DNA from: Deltaproteobacteria bacterium
GTDB taxonomy: Bacteria > Bdellovibrionota > UBA1018 > UBA923
Direction: 5' to 3'
Assembly (NCBI GenBank): GCA_016194725.1
Contig: JACQAW010000029.1
Coordinates: 1-21,493 of the forward strand
Length of the DNA: 21,493 bases
A model generated the notes under the pieces. That model ran no database searches and had not been told where the DNA came from. It saw only the letters and a list, made by a program, of their open reading frames with translations. Below, in pieces: positions 20,597 through 21,493 of this stretch. How positions within the stretch are numbered: the first letter of the stretch is position 1; every line of letters begins with the position of its first letter. The translations under genes and the position numbers were made by a program.

Positions 20597-21136
20597 ATGA
20601 GCCAGGAAAAATCTGTTTGCTGTTTTTGCCGCCTTCCGCGCGCAACTTTCGAATGCGAAGTTTGCAGTGAACCGGTTTGTCGTTCCTGCGTGCTGCGGCT
20701 GCCCGAAGAGACTTTTGCCATGCTTCCGGAAAAGCCAGCCGGCCTGTGCCACGACAAGTATTGCCCGCGCTGCCATGACGAGCATATCGAAACAGCGCTC
20801 ACAACTTACAATGAAATCATGGAACGCGCCAAGAACGTGGGCTACTGGGCCAAGGGTTACCGCGGCCATGTGCCCGTATTGAAAAAGGCACGCTTCGACA
20901 TCTCGGTCGAAAACGGCCTCGATCGCGACGACGTGCTTTTGCGCCTGGGCTTCAAGGCGGCGCAGGCTGGCTTTAACGGCTTGATTCAAGGCGAAGTGAC
21001 CAGCGCCAAGGTGCGCAACTTCGGTTACCAGAAAATGACCTGGAGCGCATCCGCGCTGCCCTGCATGGTGGACGACGAAAAACTTGCCCGCGAAGAATAT
21101 CGCGAAGCGCATTGGCGCATCCTGCACCATAGATAG
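20597..21136 (+). CDS. Cys-rich zinc-binding protein with a YbjQ-like C-terminal region
   Basis: A 179-residue protein. The first 60 residues hold four Cys pairs: C8-C9/C11, C20/C23, C28/C31 and C51/C56/C59 with His52 and His60, in the order of a RING/B-box-like treble zinc fold (VCCFCRLPR, FECEVCSEPVCRSCV, GLCHDKYCPRCHDEH). After a helix, the C-terminal half (DRDDVLLRLGFKAAQAGFNG, IQGEVTSAKVRNFGYQK) resembles a YbjQ/DUF74-type region, in which an Ala/Gly-rich helix precedes strands; this is tentative. It likely binds two zincs and another macromolecule. ATG 20597 is preferred over TTG 20579. It sits between the HAD gene and the M3 peptidase gene. Confidence 0.65.
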   Translation: MSQEKSVCCFCRLPRATFECEVCSEPVCRSCVLRLPEETFAMLPEKPAGLCHDKYCPRCHDEHIETALTTYNEIMERAKNVGYWAKGYRGHVPVLKKARFDISVENGLDRDDVLLRLGFKAAQAGFNGLIQGEVTSAKVRNFGYQKMTWSASALPCMVDDEKLAREEYREAHWRILHHR

Positions 21137-21152
21137 ATCGTAACTTCGTCTG

Positions 21153-21158
21153 TATGAT
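21153..21158 (+). promoter_or_regulatory. -10 element 6 nt before the M3 peptidase start
   Basis: TATGAT at 21153-21158 matches the -10 consensus at five of six positions. It is followed by six nt and ATG 21165, placing the expected transcript start on the A of the ATG. The -35 region is poor. Confidence 0.4.
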
Positions 21159-21164
21159 GTCGCA

Positions 21165-21493
21165 ATGGCGACAACTATCGACAAAACGTATTCCAGAAAA
21201 TACCTGGCCCCGAATTTCGATCCTACCTCGGTGAAAGAAGTCACGGCGGCTTACCGCGAGCTGAGTGCGCGTGGCTTGAGCGACGTGAATGCTCTGGAAA
21301 AATGGATTCTGGACTGTGAAGAGCTGTCGTCGGCAATCGAAGACCGCTACTCGCGCGCGCACGTGGCTTCGACGGTGAACACCACCGACGAGGCCGCCGA
21401 AAAAGCCTATATGCAGCTGGTTGAGGAAATTCTGCCGCTCACCGAAACATTCGGGTTCGAGCTCAACAAAAAACTCATCGCCTTGCCCCTGAC
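21165..21493 (+). CDS. M3-family oligoendopeptidase, N-terminal part (3' end outside window)
   Basis: The first 109 residues of a PepF/M3-type oligopeptidase. The opening FDPTSVKEVTAAYRELSARG, LEKWILDCEELSSAIEDRYS, and the pattern ASTVNTTDEAAEKAYMQLVE then EILPLTETFGFELNKKLIA match the N-terminal helical lobe of this family. The HEFGH catalytic motif would lie beyond the window edge. These are cytosolic zinc peptidases that digest short peptides. ATG 21165 has no Shine-Dalgarno, but TATGAT is six nt upstream. A complete gene would be about 570-600 codons. Confidence 0.8.
   Translation, partial: MATTIDKTYSRKYLAPNFDPTSVKEVTAAYRELSARGLSDVNALEKWILDCEELSSAIEDRYSRAHVASTVNTTDEAAEKAYMQLVEEILPLTETFGFELNKKLIALPL

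Noticed and set aside
1..21493. CRISPR arrays, tRNA, rRNA, insertion sequences and riboswitches
   Set aside because: Looked for repeated spacers, cloverleaf-like stretches, transposase motifs and long terminal repeats on both strands; none seen by eye.

Overview
This looks like a chromosomal stretch from a Gram-negative bacterium, moderately GC-rich by eye. Signal peptides and predicted secreted proteins are abundant. The mix (M3 oligopeptidase, DUF2461, type I-beta DAHP synthase, many hybrid sensor kinases, exported proteins of unknown function) fits a deltaproteobacterial or Bdellovibrionota-like lineage. That placement is an inference from gene content; no rRNA or tRNA gene was seen to confirm it.

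Left part, 1 to about 10.8 kb, signalling and stress-type genes. The end of a histidine kinase with a C-terminal receiver overlaps a second sensor kinase (receiver-PAS-GAF-HisKA-HATPase). A STAS protein follows on the opposite strand, then a PilZ-like protein and an N-terminally truncated Hsp20. A translationally coupled pair of FAD oxidoreductases (CrtI/RetSat-like and amine-oxidase-like) is on the minus strand. A divergent region then separates a minus-strand operon (DUF2892, secreted protein, 50-residue protein) from a plus-strand operon (60-residue protein and two CBS-pair proteins). An AI-2E-family transporter gene and a 46-residue secreted peptide gene, overlapping by ATGA, close this part.

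Near 10.82-10.87 kb the AI-2E gene, which appears to have lost its 5' end, lies head to head with a fragment encoding the C-terminus of an MFS transporter. This looks like a rearrangement scar.

Right part, 11 to 21.5 kb. A two-gene minus operon encodes an exported helical-repeat-like protein and a secreted protein with a HEARH zinc-peptidase motif. Next come an OppA-type binding protein whose signal peptide lacks a canonical in-frame start, and a secreted Gly/Ser repeat protein. A perfect FNR-type palindrome precedes a plus-strand gene for a Rad52/Erf-like protein fused to a DUF3820-like domain. Then come DAHP synthase (minus), a secreted Lcl/DUF1566-like protein, and a plus-strand row: DUF2461, HAD phosphatase, Cys-rich zinc protein and the start of an M3 oligoendopeptidase. 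Several genes here lack a Shine-Dalgarno sequence and instead have a -10-like hexamer 6-8 nt before the ATG, suggesting leaderless transcripts.

Three genes are shorter than usual gene-finder cut-offs: 7514-7666 (-), 8497-8679 (+) and 9680-9820 (-). No CRISPR array, IS element, tRNA or rRNA was recognised.
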